From NCBI GenBank assembly GCA_905233555.1, contig CAJODF010000021.1:1-35288 (forward strand): 35,288 bases of DNA. The letters are read 5' to 3'. The position numbers were made by a program, and so were the translations under genes. The notes under the pieces were generated by a model, which ran no database searches, was not told where the DNA came from, and was given only the letters and a program-made list of their open reading frames with translations. This document shows, in pieces, positions 27,221 to 35,288 of this stretch. Within the stretch, counting starts at the first letter, position 1, and each line of letters starts with the position of its first letter. Source of the DNA: an uncultured Prevotella sp. (lineage in GTDB: Bacteria > Bacteroidota > Bacteroidia > Bacteroidales > Bacteroidaceae).

Positions 27221-28411
27221 ATGAAGAGATTTGCATTGATTCTATTGGCTGCAACAGCTATCCCCTCGTTTGCGCAGTTGAATGGAAACGGTTATTACCG
27301 TGTCCAGAATGTACATAGTGGGAAATATACCACAATTGTTGACAACAAGGCAGACAAGGATAACATCCTAAGCACATCAAACATTGACGCTTATGCAATC
27401 CATACAGTAAGTGGATTCGAGAACGTCGTTTCTGACCCGGGTTCAATCCTATATATTGAGAAAACGAGTCAGGGATATGTCTTGAATGGCCAAGGGATGG
27501 ACTCCTATAAACTAACAGGATACTACCTCCAACTCCATGCCTCCAGGAGTGCAGATAATGCCTATTGGGCATCAGGTGTCTATAAGGGAGTGACCAAATA
27601 CCTCTATGAGGCCTATGATGAGAGTTTTGGATATTCATACCTGAGTTCCGCCTCCAAAAATCCAAATGGATCCACTAGAAGTAGAGATTGGTATATCCTG
27701 CCAGTAAACGAGGAAGAAGGTCATTATTTCGGTGTTACCCCAGAGTTAAAGATAGGTGAGAAATACTACACCACGCTCTACGCTTCCTTCCCATATCAGG
27801 TGTCGGAAGGTATGAAGGCCTATTATGTGAAGCGCCATCGTATCGGAGGCGACCAAGGGGCTATGGCTGAAATGACTGAGATTGAGAACGGTATCGTCCC
27901 TGGAGGCGTTCCCGTCATCATTGAGTGTAGTTCTGATAAACCGGCGAACAACAAAGTCACACCATTAACAACTTCTGTAGCCAACAACCTCCAGAACGAA
28001 CTCCAAGGCATTTACTTCTGCAATATCGTAAGATGGGCAGATGACGGTGAGCCTTATCCAGATGATCTGAACTGGAACACTACAGACTATGATCCTAATT
28101 CAATGAGGGTATTAGGAGAAATCGACGGGAAACTCGGATTTATTAAGTCAGACGATTTAGTATATCTCCCCGCCAACAAGGCCTATCTTCCTATAACCGA
28201 GGAAGAATCCATTCAGTCTGTTTCCAGCAGTATCTCACTTGTTAGCAGCGCTACATATGCTGCAGGTATTGAGAGCATCACCGCTGAAAAAGTCGTCAAG
28301 GATAAAGGTATCTATACACTGACAGGCACTAAAGTACGTGAGAACATCTCAACAGAAGATCTTCCTTCAGGTCTTTATATTGTCGAAGGGAAAAAGATTA
28401 TCGTAAGATAG
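27221..28411 (+). CDS. Secreted protein with C-terminal sorting-type tail
   Basis: 396 residues. A signal peptide (MKRFALILLAATAIPSFAQ) is followed by GNGYYRVQNVHSGKYTTIVD, a ricin-like or beta-trefoil-like opening often found in Prevotella secreted proteins, with the similar YLYEAYDESFGYSYLSSAS further on. The middle has EKYYTTLYASFPYQVSEGMK and AYYV, then VPGGVPVIIEC, a pattern common to C-terminal modules of secreted Bacteroidales proteins. It ends with GIYTLTGTKVRENISTEDLP and SGLYIVEGKKIIVR, a Por-secretion-like tail. No catalytic motif is visible. Function unknown; likely surface or extracellular. It follows the OmpA terminator and ends at a strong palindrome. Confidence 0.82.
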   Translation: MKRFALILLAATAIPSFAQLNGNGYYRVQNVHSGKYTTIVDNKADKDNILSTSNIDAYAIHTVSGFENVVSDPGSILYIEKTSQGYVLNGQGMDSYKLTGYYLQLHASRSADNAYWASGVYKGVTKYLYEAYDESFGYSYLSSASKNPNGSTRSRDWYILPVNEEEGHYFGVTPELKIGEKYYTTLYASFPYQVSEGMKAYYVKRHRIGGDQGAMAEMTEIENGIVPGGVPVIIECSSDKPANNKVTPLTTSVANNLQNELQGIYFCNIVRWADDGEPYPDDLNWNTTDYDPNSMRVLGEIDGKLGFIKSDDLVYLPANKAYLPITEEESIQSVSSSISLVSSATYAAGIESITAEKVVKDKGIYTLTGTKVRENISTEDLPSGLYIVEGKKIIVR

Positions 28412-28422
28412 TCAGAAACACC

Positions 28423-28482
28423 AAATTCACTGAAATTACCAACTAAATTCACTGAAATTGCTAGCAATTTCAGTGAATTTAG
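28423..28482. terminator. 40-bp perfect palindrome with an extra direct copy (bidirectional terminator)
   Basis: Bases 28443-28482 form a perfect palindrome (18-bp arms, centre CTAG). Each arm contains AAATTCACTGAAATT; a third copy in direct orientation lies at 28423-28437. It sits between convergent stop codons (28411 and 28495). Its stem is A/T-rich and lacks a T-run, so it may act by stem length or have another function. Confidence 0.7.
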
Positions 28483-28494
28483 TATTAGTGGCAT

Positions 28495-29496
28495 TTAGAA
28501 AAGAGACTTTGTAAAACGTACATTCAAGACTGGAAAGACCTTAAAGGCTTTCAGCAAATCTACATAGTCTCCAACTTTACCTGGTATATTCTCCAAGTCA
28601 TTGGCCATATCTGTACCATCGTGGGTAATGATACTCGGGGTTCCTCCCCAGAACAACACACCACAATCCACGGCGATATGATATTTGTCGCTGTTCTTGA
28701 AGAGTCGTCCGCCATAACCAATACCCAGATAAGGCTTGAAAGAGTTGACCTTTACGGAAGCCTTGGCCATACCATTCTCATCAGGAACCATCAAATAAGG
28801 ATCTCCCTTTGCATGAAGTAATTGTCCGTTAGAATCATAGATATCATGTGCATAGTCTCCTTCATGAACGCCCATACGTCCGTAATAGAGAAAAGCATCC
28901 TCCACCTCATAAGGCATGAATACATCACCAACAGCATCAGTACTAATCAACGGTTCTCCTGCCAATATCTTATCATACATATTATTGTATATACCTACTG
29001 CCATCAATGAAGGCATATCCTCAGCAGTATTATAAGCCTTGGCGATCTTGGACGGGCCGAGATAGAATCCTGCCGTAATGTGCCATTTCTTATTATTTTT
29101 AAAAGGGAACACATCGACAAGAAACTTAAAATTATAATAAGCCGGTTCGCCAATCACATCAATCTTATTATCGACCTTATATCCAGTTATGCCTTCCAAC
29201 AGACCTGAAAGTCGGCCAAACTTATAATCAGACTCTTGGGGGTTGTCGCCCACCTGCACACCAAAGGTCATATTATGCTGAAAATGGGGCATAAAGTCAA
29301 AACCTGCACGTAAATTAACATAATTACCAATCGGTGACGATACATCAATACCAATACCTGTCGTACCCAATGATACAGACGCATCTAAATGACGGAAGAC
29401 GCCACAATCCTCACTAACATTCTTCATTTTTTGTGCACTTGCAGTAAACTCCATGCAAGTGAACAAAGCCATTGCCAATATAACAATCTTTTTCAT
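28495..29496 (-). CDS. Outer-membrane beta-barrel protein, function unknown
   Basis: 333 residues. A signal peptide (MKKIVILAMALFTCMEFTAS, cleavage after AQ) is followed by strand-like segments typical of Bacteroidetes barrels: LDASVSLGTTGIGIDVSSPI, GNYVNLRAGFDFMP, YNFKFLVDVFPFKNNKKWHI, TAGFYLGPSK, and near the end FKPYLGIGYGG, YHIAVDCGVLFWG and VFPVLNVRFTKSLF with a terminal Phe. The pairing 'GIGIDVSSPIGNYVNLRAGF' ... 'YLGIGYG' resembles porin-family/OmpW-type barrels, but I cannot name the family. It begins 31 bp after the small lipoprotein gene and is probably the last gene of the DUF177-rpmF-fabH-era-der operon, ending at the palindrome. Confidence 0.8.
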   Translation of the reverse strand: MKKIVILAMALFTCMEFTASAQKMKNVSEDCGVFRHLDASVSLGTTGIGIDVSSPIGNYVNLRAGFDFMPHFQHNMTFGVQVGDNPQESDYKFGRLSGLLEGITGYKVDNKIDVIGEPAYYNFKFLVDVFPFKNNKKWHITAGFYLGPSKIAKAYNTAEDMPSLMAVGIYNNMYDKILAGEPLISTDAVGDVFMPYEVEDAFLYYGRMGVHEGDYAHDIYDSNGQLLHAKGDPYLMVPDENGMAKASVKVNSFKPYLGIGYGGRLFKNSDKYHIAVDCGVLFWGGTPSIITHDGTDMANDLENIPGKVGDYVDLLKAFKVFPVLNVRFTKSLF

Positions 29497-29527
29497 CTTA
29501 TTCTTTATTATTATATATGCTCAATTC

Positions 29528-29914
29528 TTATTTCATCCTCCAGGCTCCGTAATGCTCAACCATCGGGACGACCACCTGCTCGTTGGTGGAGTCGCCATAG
29601 CAAAAGACCAAAAACACATTCATGCACTGTAAAAGTGTGTCGCCTTTTGCACTGACGATACGGATATCCTGAATACCGTGATGCGACTTCTCCTGCTGGA
29701 CCATAAACTGCTTATACCCCATGACAAGTTGTTCGCGATACGCCTTTGGGAGACTATCTGCACCAGCCTTACCTGCCAGGAAATGCTCATATTCCCCCTG
29801 TATCAGGTGTTCGTAATAGCCTTTAGCCGCAAGCGAAGCCATTTCCTCTGGCGTTGTGCTGGAACAAGCACAAAGGAACAGCAGCAAAACGACCAATGTC
29901 AAGAGATGTTTCAT
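29528..29914 (-). CDS. Small lipoprotein, NTF2/DUF4878-like
   Basis: 128 residues from ATG 29914 (MKHLLTLVVLLLFLCACSST); an in-frame upstream start at 29938 would add eight residues inside der. The lipobox is LCAC with Cys17. STTPEE follows, without the acidic export run, so a periplasmic-facing position is more likely. The mature part (ASLAAKGYYEHLIQGEYEHF, then ... VFLVFCYGDSTNEQVVVPMV and a final GAWRMK) has the helix-then-sheet layout and the W.hK end of DUF4878/NTF2-like lipoproteins. No catalytic role is evident. The gene starts 1 bp after the der stop. Confidence 0.78.
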   Translation of the reverse strand: MKHLLTLVVLLLFLCACSSTTPEEMASLAAKGYYEHLIQGEYEHFLAGKAGADSLPKAYREQLVMGYKQFMVQQEKSHHGIQDIRIVSAKGDTLLQCMNVFLVFCYGDSTNEQVVVPMVEHYGAWRMK

Positions 29915-29915
29915 C

Positions 29916-31229
29916 CTATTTCTGACGGATAAAGACATTGATAGGCGAACCCGTCAGTGTCCAGTTCTCACGAATCTTATTCTCCAAGAAACGCTTATAT
30001 GGTTCCTTTACATACTGTGGCAGGTTGGCATAGAACACAAAAGTAGGTATCTGCGTATCAGGCACCTGCGACACATATTTAATCTTGATATACTTGCCCT
30101 TGATAGAAGGGGGCGGGAAAGCCTCAATCAGAGGCAGCATCACCTCATTCAACTTCGTGGTACCGATACGGGCCTTACGGTTCAAATAGACCTGCTTAGC
30201 CGTCTCTAAGACCTTGAAGATACGCTGTTTCGTCAGGGCAGAGGCGAAGATGATGGGGAAATCCACAAATGGGGCCATACGATTGCGAATGGCATTCGTG
30301 AACGTGTCAATGACAATCTGTGACTTATCCTCTACCAAATCCCACTTGTTAACAACCACCACCAACGATTTGTTGTTCTTCTGAATCAATTGGAAAATAT
30401 TCATATCCTGTGCTTCTATGCCACGGGTGGCATCAATCATCAGAATACATACATCCGAATTCTCTATGGCACGGATGGAACGCATCACACTATAGAACTC
30501 CAGATCCTCCGTGACCTTGTTCTTGCGACGGATACCAGCCGTATCTACCAAATAGAAGTCGAAGCCAAACTTATCATAGCGGGTATAGATAGAGTCACGG
30601 GTCGTACCGGCAATCTCCGTCACGATATTCCGTTCCTCTCCGATAAAGGCATTGATGAGACTCGACTTACCGGCATTCGGACGTCCGACAACAGCAAAGC
30701 GGGGAATACCTTCCTCCAAGTCGTCACCCCCCTTCTCAGGCAACACCTCCAACACCTTATCGAGCAGGTCGCCCGTACCACTGCCTGTAGCAGCACTGAT
30801 GCTGTACGGATCGCCCAGTCCGAGTTTATAGAACTCATACTGATCGTAGAGATTCTTGTTATCGTCGGCCTTATTAGCCACCAGGATTACAGGCAATTTT
30901 GCACGACGCAGAATCTGTGCCACATCCATGTCCCAGTCGGTCACACCGTTCTTGATGTCACAAAGGAAGAGCACCAGGTCTGCCTCTTCTGTAGCGATGA
31001 TTACCTGTTTACGGATCTCCTCTTCAAAGATATCATCCGAGTTGACCACCCATCCGCCTGTATCAACGACGGAGAATTCCCGTCCGTTCCATTCACATTT
31101 CCCATATTGACGGTCACGTGTGGTACCGGCTTCGTCACTGACGATGGCCTGACGGCTCTTCGTCAAGCGGTTGAACAGAGTAGATTTTCCCACATTCGGG
31201 CGTCCTACGATCGCTACTAAATTTGCCAT
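29916..31229 (-). CDS. der: Ribosome biogenesis GTPase Der (EngA)
   Basis: 437 residues with two tandem GTPase domains, the hallmark of Der. Domain 1: [14 protein letters not shown] (G1), [13 protein letters not shown] (G2), DTGGW (G3), NKAD (G4). Domain 2: [51 protein letters not shown]. The C-terminal KH-like domain follows ([45 protein letters not shown]). It is required for 50S subunit maturation. It lies 13 bp after era in the same operon, so two essential ribosome GTPases are made together. Confidence 0.97.
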   Translation of the reverse strand: MANLVAIVGRPNVGKSTLFNRLTKSRQAIVSDEAGTTRDRQYGKCEWNGREFSVVDTGGWVVNSDDIFEEEIRKQVIIATEEADLVLFLCDIKNGVTDWDMDVAQILRRAKLPVILVANKADDNKNLYDQYEFYKLGLGDPYSISAATGSGTGDLLDKVLEVLPEKGGDDLEEGIPRFAVVGRPNAGKSSLINAFIGEERNIVTEIAGTTRDSIYTRYDKFGFDFYLVDTAGIRRKNKVTEDLEFYSVMRSIRAIENSDVCILMIDATRGIEAQDMNIFQLIQKNNKSLVVVVNKWDLVEDKSQIVIDTFTNAIRNRMAPFVDFPIIFASALTKQRIFKVLETAKQVYLNRKARIGTTKLNEVMLPLIEAFPPPSIKGKYIKIKYVSQVPDTQIPTFVFYANLPQYVKEPYKRFLENKIRENWTLTGSPINVFIRQK

Positions 31230-31242
31230 ACGCTTCTATTAA

Positions 31243-32121
31243 TTATTCAGGGTTATACCCAAAGTTATTCAGTTCCCTCACTGAGGAGCGCCAATCCTTA
31301 TCCACCTTCACGAAAACCTCTAAAAAGATGGACTTGCCAAAGAACTTCTCCAAGGACTTACGGGCCTCAGTGCTAACCTTCTTCAGTGCCACACCCTGAT
31401 GCCCGATGATGATGCCTTTCTGAGAGTCACGTTCCACGTAGATAATCGCATTGATATGGATATGCTTCTCATCCTCCTTGAACTGTTCAACAGCCACCTC
31501 TACAGAATAGGGAATCTCCTTATCGTAATAGAGTAGAATCTTCTCACGGATAATCTCCGAAACGAAGAAACGGGCCGGCTTGTCTGTCAACTGATCCTTA
31601 TCGAAATAAGCCGGACTCTCTGGCAGGAGTTCCTGAATTCGCTTCAAGAGCATATCTACACCGAACTTGTTCTTGGCAGAAATAGGCAGAATCTCAGCAT
31701 TGGGTAACAGGCCATGCCATTTCTCGACGATATCCCCCAATGCCTTCTGGTCGCTCTCATCTATCTTATTGATTAAAAGCAACACAGGAATAGTCATTTT
31801 CTGAACCTTTGCCAAGAAATCCATGTTCTTTTCCGGATTCTCCACAACATCGGTTACATACAACAGCACGTCGGCGTCCTGCAGAGCCGATTCAGAGAAA
31901 GCCAGCATCGATTCCTGCAACTTATAGTTCGGCTTCAATACACCCGGTGTATCTGAAAAGACGATCTGCATCTCTGGTGTATTCACGATACCCATGATGC
32001 GATGACGGGTAGTCTGAGCCTTAAAGGTTGCAATTGAAATACGCTCACCAACCAGTTGGTTCATGAGCGTACTTTTACCGACGTTGGGATTTCCAACGAT
32101 ATTGACGAATTCACTTTTCAC
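31243..32121 (-). CDS. era: GTPase Era
   Basis: 292 residues. GTPase motifs: [20 protein letters not shown] (G1), FKAQTTRHRIMGI (G2), FSDTPGVLKPNYKLQESML (G3), NKID (G4) and ISAKNKFGVDML (G5). The KH domain with GIIIGHQGVALKKVSTEARK (GxxG) and FVKVDKDWRSSVRELNNFGY completes it. It binds 16S rRNA near the 3' end and assists 30S assembly. The start codon is GTG 32121, and its first codons (GTG AAA AGT GAA) belong to a repeat shared with the end of fabH. The fabH stop codon overlaps this GTG by one base. An ATG start would require truncating the G1 motif region, so GTG is well supported. Confidence 0.96.
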   Translation of the reverse strand: MKSEFVNIVGNPNVGKSTLMNQLVGERISIATFKAQTTRHRIMGIVNTPEMQIVFSDTPGVLKPNYKLQESMLAFSESALQDADVLLYVTDVVENPEKNMDFLAKVQKMTIPVLLLINKIDESDQKALGDIVEKWHGLLPNAEILPISAKNKFGVDMLLKRIQELLPESPAYFDKDQLTDKPARFFVSEIIREKILLYYDKEIPYSVEVAVEQFKEDEKHIHINAIIYVERDSQKGIIIGHQGVALKKVSTEARKSLEKFFGKSIFLEVFVKVDKDWRSSVRELNNFGYNPE

Positions 32122-32136
32122 TATTCACTTTTCACT
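32109..32136 (-). repeat. Tandem 14-bp GTGAAAAGTGAA repeat at the fabH/era joint
   Basis: On the minus strand GTGAAAAGTGAATA is followed directly by GTGAAAAGTGAATT. The first copy encodes the VKSE end of FabH and its TAG stop; the second gives the GTG start and MKSEF of Era. So one small duplication makes both the 3' end of one essential gene and the 5' end of another. Confidence 0.85.
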
Positions 32137-33134
32137 CCGTCGTAAGCCCACTTATAGTAAGATGCCCCATGGACAAAACCGGCTCCGAAAGCGGTAAATA
32201 TCATGTTGTCACCCTTCTTGAGTTTGGCCTCATTATCCCATAAGGCAAGGGGGATGGTGGCAGCACTGGTATTACCATAGTGCTCGATATTGACTATCAC
32301 CTGTTCCATGGACACCTCTAGACGTTTTGCCACAGCCTCTATAATACGCATATTGGCCTGATGGGGAACGATCCACTGGATATTATCCTTATTCAGTCCG
32401 TTTCGCTCGGCTATCAAGGCACAGTCATCGCTCATATTCGTCACAGCGTAACGGAACACTGTACGACCCTCCTGATAGAGGTAATGCAATCGATGATCGA
32501 CCGTAAAATGCGACGGTGGACAAACGGAACCGCCTGCCTTCAGATGCAGGAACGGAAGTCCCTTACCATCGGCACGAAAATAAGAGTCCATCACACCGAT
32601 ATTCTCTTCTTCCGTACCCTCCACCAGAACAGCAGCCGCACCGTCTCCGAAGAGCGGACAGGTCTGACGGTCCTTGTAGTCAGTCACCGACGACATCTTG
32701 TCTGCACCGATAACGATAATCTTCTTGTACCTGCCACACTGGATCATGGATGCTGCCACGTCGAGCGAATAGAGAAAACCACAACAGGCTCCCCAGAAGT
32801 CAAATGCAAAGGCATTCTTCAGGCCGAGTTTTCCCAGTACGATACTGGCTGTTGAAGGAAACTTATAATCAGCGGTTGAAGTGGTGACGATGAGAGCATC
32901 AATGGTGTCTGGATCTACTCCAGTCTTTTGAAGCAACTGCTTGGCAGCCTTACGGGCCATATAAGAAGTGCCGAGTCCCTCTTCTGTCAGGATACGGCGC
33001 TCCTTGATACCCACACGTGTCATAATCCACTCGTCATTAGTGTCAACCATTCTCGATAATTCCTCATTGGTAAGGACATAATCGGGAACGTAGCCACCAA
33101 TACCCGTGATTATCGCACTGATCTTACTGCTCAT
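32121..33134 (-). CDS. fabH: Beta-ketoacyl-ACP synthase III
   Basis: 337 residues. Condenses acetyl-CoA or short acyl-CoA with malonyl-ACP to start fatty-acid synthesis. The active site is complete: nucleophile Cys117 in [13 protein letters not shown], His in [14 protein letters not shown], and Asn in [14 protein letters not shown]. The N-terminal half has [20 protein letters not shown] and [15 protein letters not shown]. Two adjacent Cys residues at the nucleophile position (CC) are a small oddity. The C-terminal five residues (GVKSE) come from a mini-repeat. The ATG overlaps the rpmF stop by one base (TAATG). plsX, which often lies in front of fabH in other phyla, is absent here. Confidence 0.96.
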   Translation of the reverse strand: MSSKISAIITGIGGYVPDYVLTNEELSRMVDTNDEWIMTRVGIKERRILTEEGLGTSYMARKAAKQLLQKTGVDPDTIDALIVTTSTADYKFPSTASIVLGKLGLKNAFAFDFWGACCGFLYSLDVAASMIQCGRYKKIIVIGADKMSSVTDYKDRQTCPLFGDGAAAVLVEGTEEENIGVMDSYFRADGKGLPFLHLKAGGSVCPPSHFTVDHRLHYLYQEGRTVFRYAVTNMSDDCALIAERNGLNKDNIQWIVPHQANMRIIEAVAKRLEVSMEQVIVNIEHYGNTSAATIPLALWDNEAKLKKGDNMIFTAFGAGFVHGASYYKWAYDGVKSE

Positions 33135-33325
33135 TATTCAGCAACTTCTTCCTCTTTCTTGATAGCAACCTTACCACGATAGTAACCGCAAGTGGGGCAT
33201 ACTGTGTGATATACATAGTAAGCGCCACAGTTGGGGCATACTGCCAGTGTAGGTGCTACGGCCTTGTCATGAGTACGACGCTTGGCCTGACGAGTACTTG
33301 ATTGTCTTCTTTTTGGATGTGCCAT
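33134..33325 (-). CDS. rpmF: 50S ribosomal protein L32
   Basis: 63 residues. [20 protein letters not shown] is the conserved N-terminus of bL32, and CPNC and CPTC form a zinc-ribbon pair (the zinc-containing form of L32). The acidic tail KKEEEVAE is typical of the phylum. The stop is shared by one base with the fabH start. It lies 20 bp after DUF177, the standard DUF177-rpmF pairing. Confidence 0.97.
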   Translation of the reverse strand: MAHPKRRQSSTRQAKRRTHDKAVAPTLAVCPNCGAYYVYHTVCPTCGYYRGKVAIKKEEEVAE

Positions 33326-33345
33326 AATTCTTAATTATTTAATGT

Positions 33346-33834
33346 TTAATCTTTAATATTTAACTCTGTAAGTTTGCTCCACCGGGGGTCTATGGGCTGG
33401 TTGGACTCCTCATCGCTGCTTCGGTCAGTTGAGAGTTCTTCCAGAACTTTGCTCATCGCAGGGTTGCACTTGCCAGGTGCATGCACATGCTTGATGGGTA
33501 TAGCCAGCACTTCGTCCTCTGGCACTGTAATGACATCATCTTCCTCGGAGTAGGCCGTACCAAGTTTCACCACCAGACGATTATCGGTCGATATCGGCTG
33601 ATCCATATCGTCCAGACAGCGGTCACAAGTCACGGTCACTGTGCCTTCGGTATGAAACTGGAGTTCAAAAAAGCCGGTCGTCTTGCGTATAGACACCGAC
33701 ACATGCAATGTCCCCTGTCTCAATTCCGAACTGTCGAGAGCCGCAAAGAAACGATTATCCAAGTCGAATTCCAAGGTTGTCACCTCATCGGTCAAACGCT
33801 TCAAATCTACCTTAAACTGCTCTAAACTACACAT
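33346..33834 (-). CDS. DUF177 (YceD-like) protein, 23S rRNA accumulation protein family
   Basis: 162 residues. The DUF177 core VTCDRCLDDMDQPIS (CxxC) follows a beta-rich N-terminal half (GTLHVSVSIRKTTGFFELQF). The C-terminal half has an acidic stretch and NPAMSKVLEEL, and ends PIDPRWSKLTEL, as in family members (D-P-R-W). The family is linked to 23S rRNA accumulation in E. coli and plants and is almost always upstream of rpmF, as here. The first gene of the operon, with a predicted leader of about 17 bases from the -7 box at 33857-33864. The cysteine pair could bind zinc; that is inference. Confidence 0.92.
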   Translation of the reverse strand: MCSLEQFKVDLKRLTDEVTTLEFDLDNRFFAALDSSELRQGTLHVSVSIRKTTGFFELQFHTEGTVTVTCDRCLDDMDQPISTDNRLVVKLGTAYSEEDDVITVPEDEVLAIPIKHVHAPGKCNPAMSKVLEELSTDRSSDEESNQPIDPRWSKLTELNIKD

Positions 33835-33856
33835 TTACTCGCTTACATTTGAGGTG

Positions 33857-33864
33857 CAAAGTTA
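33857..33864 (-). promoter_or_regulatory. -7 element for the DUF177-rpmF-fabH-era-der operon
   Basis: The minus strand reads TAACTTTG. A weak -33 candidate (TTTC, 33887-33884) lies 19 bases upstream. The rest of the 138-bp gap to the kinase gene is T-rich without an obvious terminator. Confidence 0.65.
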
Positions 33865-33972
33865 CAAACTTTTTCTCACATATGAAACAGTTATTTGCTT
33901 TTTTTATGTTTTTCACCACAAATCGTTATCCGCCAGGCCCTATTCTCGCACACTTTCTCTTCAATTGTGCAA

Positions 33973-35088
33973 CTATTTCCACAATTCCACCCTGAAAGTA
34001 GTACCAACGCCCACTTCTGATTCCTTGACAAATATCTTCCCTCTATGGTATTCCTCAACGATTCGTTTTGCCAGCGACAAGCCGAGCCCCCATCCTCGTT
34101 TCTTTGTGGTAAAGCCTGGCGTGAACACATTCTTAATATCCTTCTTACGGATACCCTTACCATTATCACTAACTTCCACAACCACACGGGTACCTTCGTC
34201 TGTCAGTGTCAGGTCGATTCTACCTTTACCCTCCATCGCATCAACGGCGTTTTTACAAAGGTTCTCTATCACCCACTCAAACAACTGGGCATTCATCTTC
34301 ACAATCACCTCTTCCTCGGGCAAGTGATTCACGATTTCCACTTTCTTCGATGTCCGACGGTTCATATAATCTACCACATGCACCAACACATTGTTCATCG
34401 AGGCATCGACAGGTTCTGGCAGAGAACCGATCTTCGAGAAACGCTCAGCAACCAGTTCCAGTCGCTTCACATCTTTGTCCATCTCCGGTATCAACTCGTC
34501 ATCCGGATAATTCTCCTTTAAGATTTCCACCCATGCCATCAGACTGGATATCGGCGTACCCAACTGATGGGCGGTCTCCTTCGACAGACCAACCCATACC
34601 TTGTTCTGTTCTGCCCGTTTCGAGGCCAATAGTGCGAAGATGGCTACCACAACAAAGATCATCACAATACCCAACTGCCAATAAGGGTATTGTGCCAACC
34701 GTTTCAGTAAAATTGATTCATCGTAACACACTAACTGACCATCTACGGCAATCGTGTCACCGGCCTGTACCATCCGTTGGGCATAGGCCGCAACATTCAA
34801 AGTATCACTGATATTACGATAATCGTCAATACCACCCTCCTTATTCATCACAATGACGGGAATGGTATTATTGCTTTGTATAACATTTAACACCAACGAC
34901 AGGTCTGTATTTTCATCCGCATTATTCAGCGCATGAAGAGCCTCCGCCCAGGTTTCCATCTTATTACGTTCCTCCCGCTGCAAATCTTTTACCAGCAGAT
35001 GCGACACCAGAAGTGAGACCACCGCAATCACGATAGCCGCCACTACAAGGATGATTTTCACTTGTCTTATTCTGTCTGTCCACTGCAT
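33973..35088 (-). CDS. Membrane sensor histidine kinase (orphan)
   Basis: 371 residues from ATG 35088; an in-frame start at 35148 would lie upstream of the -7 box and in the 5S terminator, so it is rejected. Two membrane helices (residues 10-32 and 136-156) bracket a periplasmic sensing region of about 100 residues (LNVIQSNNTIPVIVMNKEGG...). The cytoplasmic part has the H-box ETAHQLGTPISSLMAWVEIL (His174), N-box VIENLCKNAVDAM, G1 SDNGKGI and G2 RGWGLGLSLAKRIVEEY, so the catalytic ATPase is intact. No HAMP domain is obvious. No response regulator is within the window, so the partner is elsewhere or upstream of the 5S. It lies between an rRNA operon and the ribosome-assembly operon; signal unknown. 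Confidence 0.9.
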   Translation of the reverse strand: MQWTDRIRQVKIILVVAAIVIAVVSLLVSHLLVKDLQREERNKMETWAEALHALNNADENTDLSLVLNVIQSNNTIPVIVMNKEGGIDDYRNISDTLNVAAYAQRMVQAGDTIAVDGQLVCYDESILLKRLAQYPYWQLGIVMIFVVVAIFALLASKRAEQNKVWVGLSKETAHQLGTPISSLMAWVEILKENYPDDELIPEMDKDVKRLELVAERFSKIGSLPEPVDASMNNVLVHVVDYMNRRTSKKVEIVNHLPEEEVIVKMNAQLFEWVIENLCKNAVDAMEGKGRIDLTLTDEGTRVVVEVSDNGKGIRKKDIKNVFTPGFTTKKRGWGLGLSLAKRIVEEYHRGKIFVKESEVGVGTTFRVELWK

Positions 35089-35096
35089 ATTGCGTA

Positions 35097-35104
35097 CAAA
35101 GATA
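35097..35104 (-). promoter_or_regulatory. -7 element for the histidine kinase gene
   Basis: The minus strand reads TATCTTTG, matching TAnnTTTG. It ends only 8 bases before ATG 35088, so the transcript would have a leader of only a few bases. No -33 element is visible at the usual distance. Confidence 0.5.
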
Positions 35105-35146
35105 TGAACTTTTTCGCAAAAAACGAAGGAAAAAAGTAAAAAACAC

Positions 35147-35178
35147 AAAAAAGCCCCAGAGATTTCTCTCCGGGGCTT
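35147..35178 (-). terminator. rRNA operon terminator
   Basis: On the minus strand AAGCCCC-G-GAGA pairs with TCTC-T-GGGGCTT (35167-35178 with 35151-35162, one mismatch) around a 4-base loop and is followed by TTTTTT. It lies about 10 bases after the 5S rRNA 3' end. Confidence 0.88.
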
Positions 35179-35187
35179 CAGAAAAAA

Positions 35188-35288
<101 letters not shown>

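Overview
The window looks like a chromosomal segment of a member of Bacteroidales, most likely a Prevotella-like species. Evidence seen in the sequence: promoters of the Bacteroidetes type (TAnnTTTG, twice or three times with a TTTG-like element 20 bases upstream), lipoproteins with acidic residues after the lipobox cysteine, large secreted proteins with MBG/Big-like repeats and a C-terminal 'YNLNGQ...KGFYIRN..K' tail, and family-level calls such as DUF5020, DUF5683 and DUF3316 that are typical of the phylum. I see no phage, transposon, integron or CRISPR array. Most of the window is ordinary housekeeping and envelope chromosome.

Layout. (1) 1-4154, plus strand: a very large repeat-rich secreted protein, cut by the window edge on the left and split by a -1 frameshift near 2958. 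(2) 4194-9558, minus strand: a tight operon surE, lpxB, an NCS2 purine permease, a DUF5020 Tsx-like channel and a TMEM43-family membrane protein. It ends at a long bidirectional terminator shared with region 1. The neighbours suggest purine nucleotide/nucleoside salvage combined with lipid A synthesis. (3) 9680-15775, plus strand: parA, parB, a DUF5683 membrane protein, a LysM lytic transglycosylase and the bifunctional (p)ppGpp enzyme Rel/SpoT, in one compact run joining chromosome segregation, wall turnover and the stringent response. (4) 15776-18801, minus strand: a small MerR-type regulator and alaS. (5) 18802-19155: a divergent control region holding an array of four 21-bp palindromic repeats. 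(6) 19156-23744, plus strand: topoisomerase IV subunit A, a DUF3316-like exported protein and an S41 peptidase lipoprotein. (7) 23793-23874: tRNA-Leu(UAG) with its own consensus promoter and terminator. (8) 24072-28411, plus strand: a coiled-coil lipoprotein and OmpA-family protein pair with a strong promoter, then a secreted protein with a sorting-type tail, closed by a 40-bp perfect palindrome. (9) 28495-33834, minus strand: DUF177, rpmF, fabH, era, der, a small lipoprotein and a beta-barrel protein. (10) 33973-35088, minus strand: a two-TM histidine kinase with no response regulator beside it. (11) 35188 to the edge, minus strand: the 3' part of a 5S rRNA and its terminator, that is, the end of an rRNA operon.

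The most unusual structures lie outside the protein families: the 21-bp dyad array between alaS and parC, a dispersed GTGAAAA-type mini-repeat that sits at gene joints and inside signal peptides (at fabH/era it supplies both the end of one gene and the start codon of the next), a 20-bp inverted repeat that could cover the start of the DUF3316 gene, and the frameshift in the giant secreted protein. No complete new system of genes is evident; these DNA-level signals are the best candidates for something undescribed.
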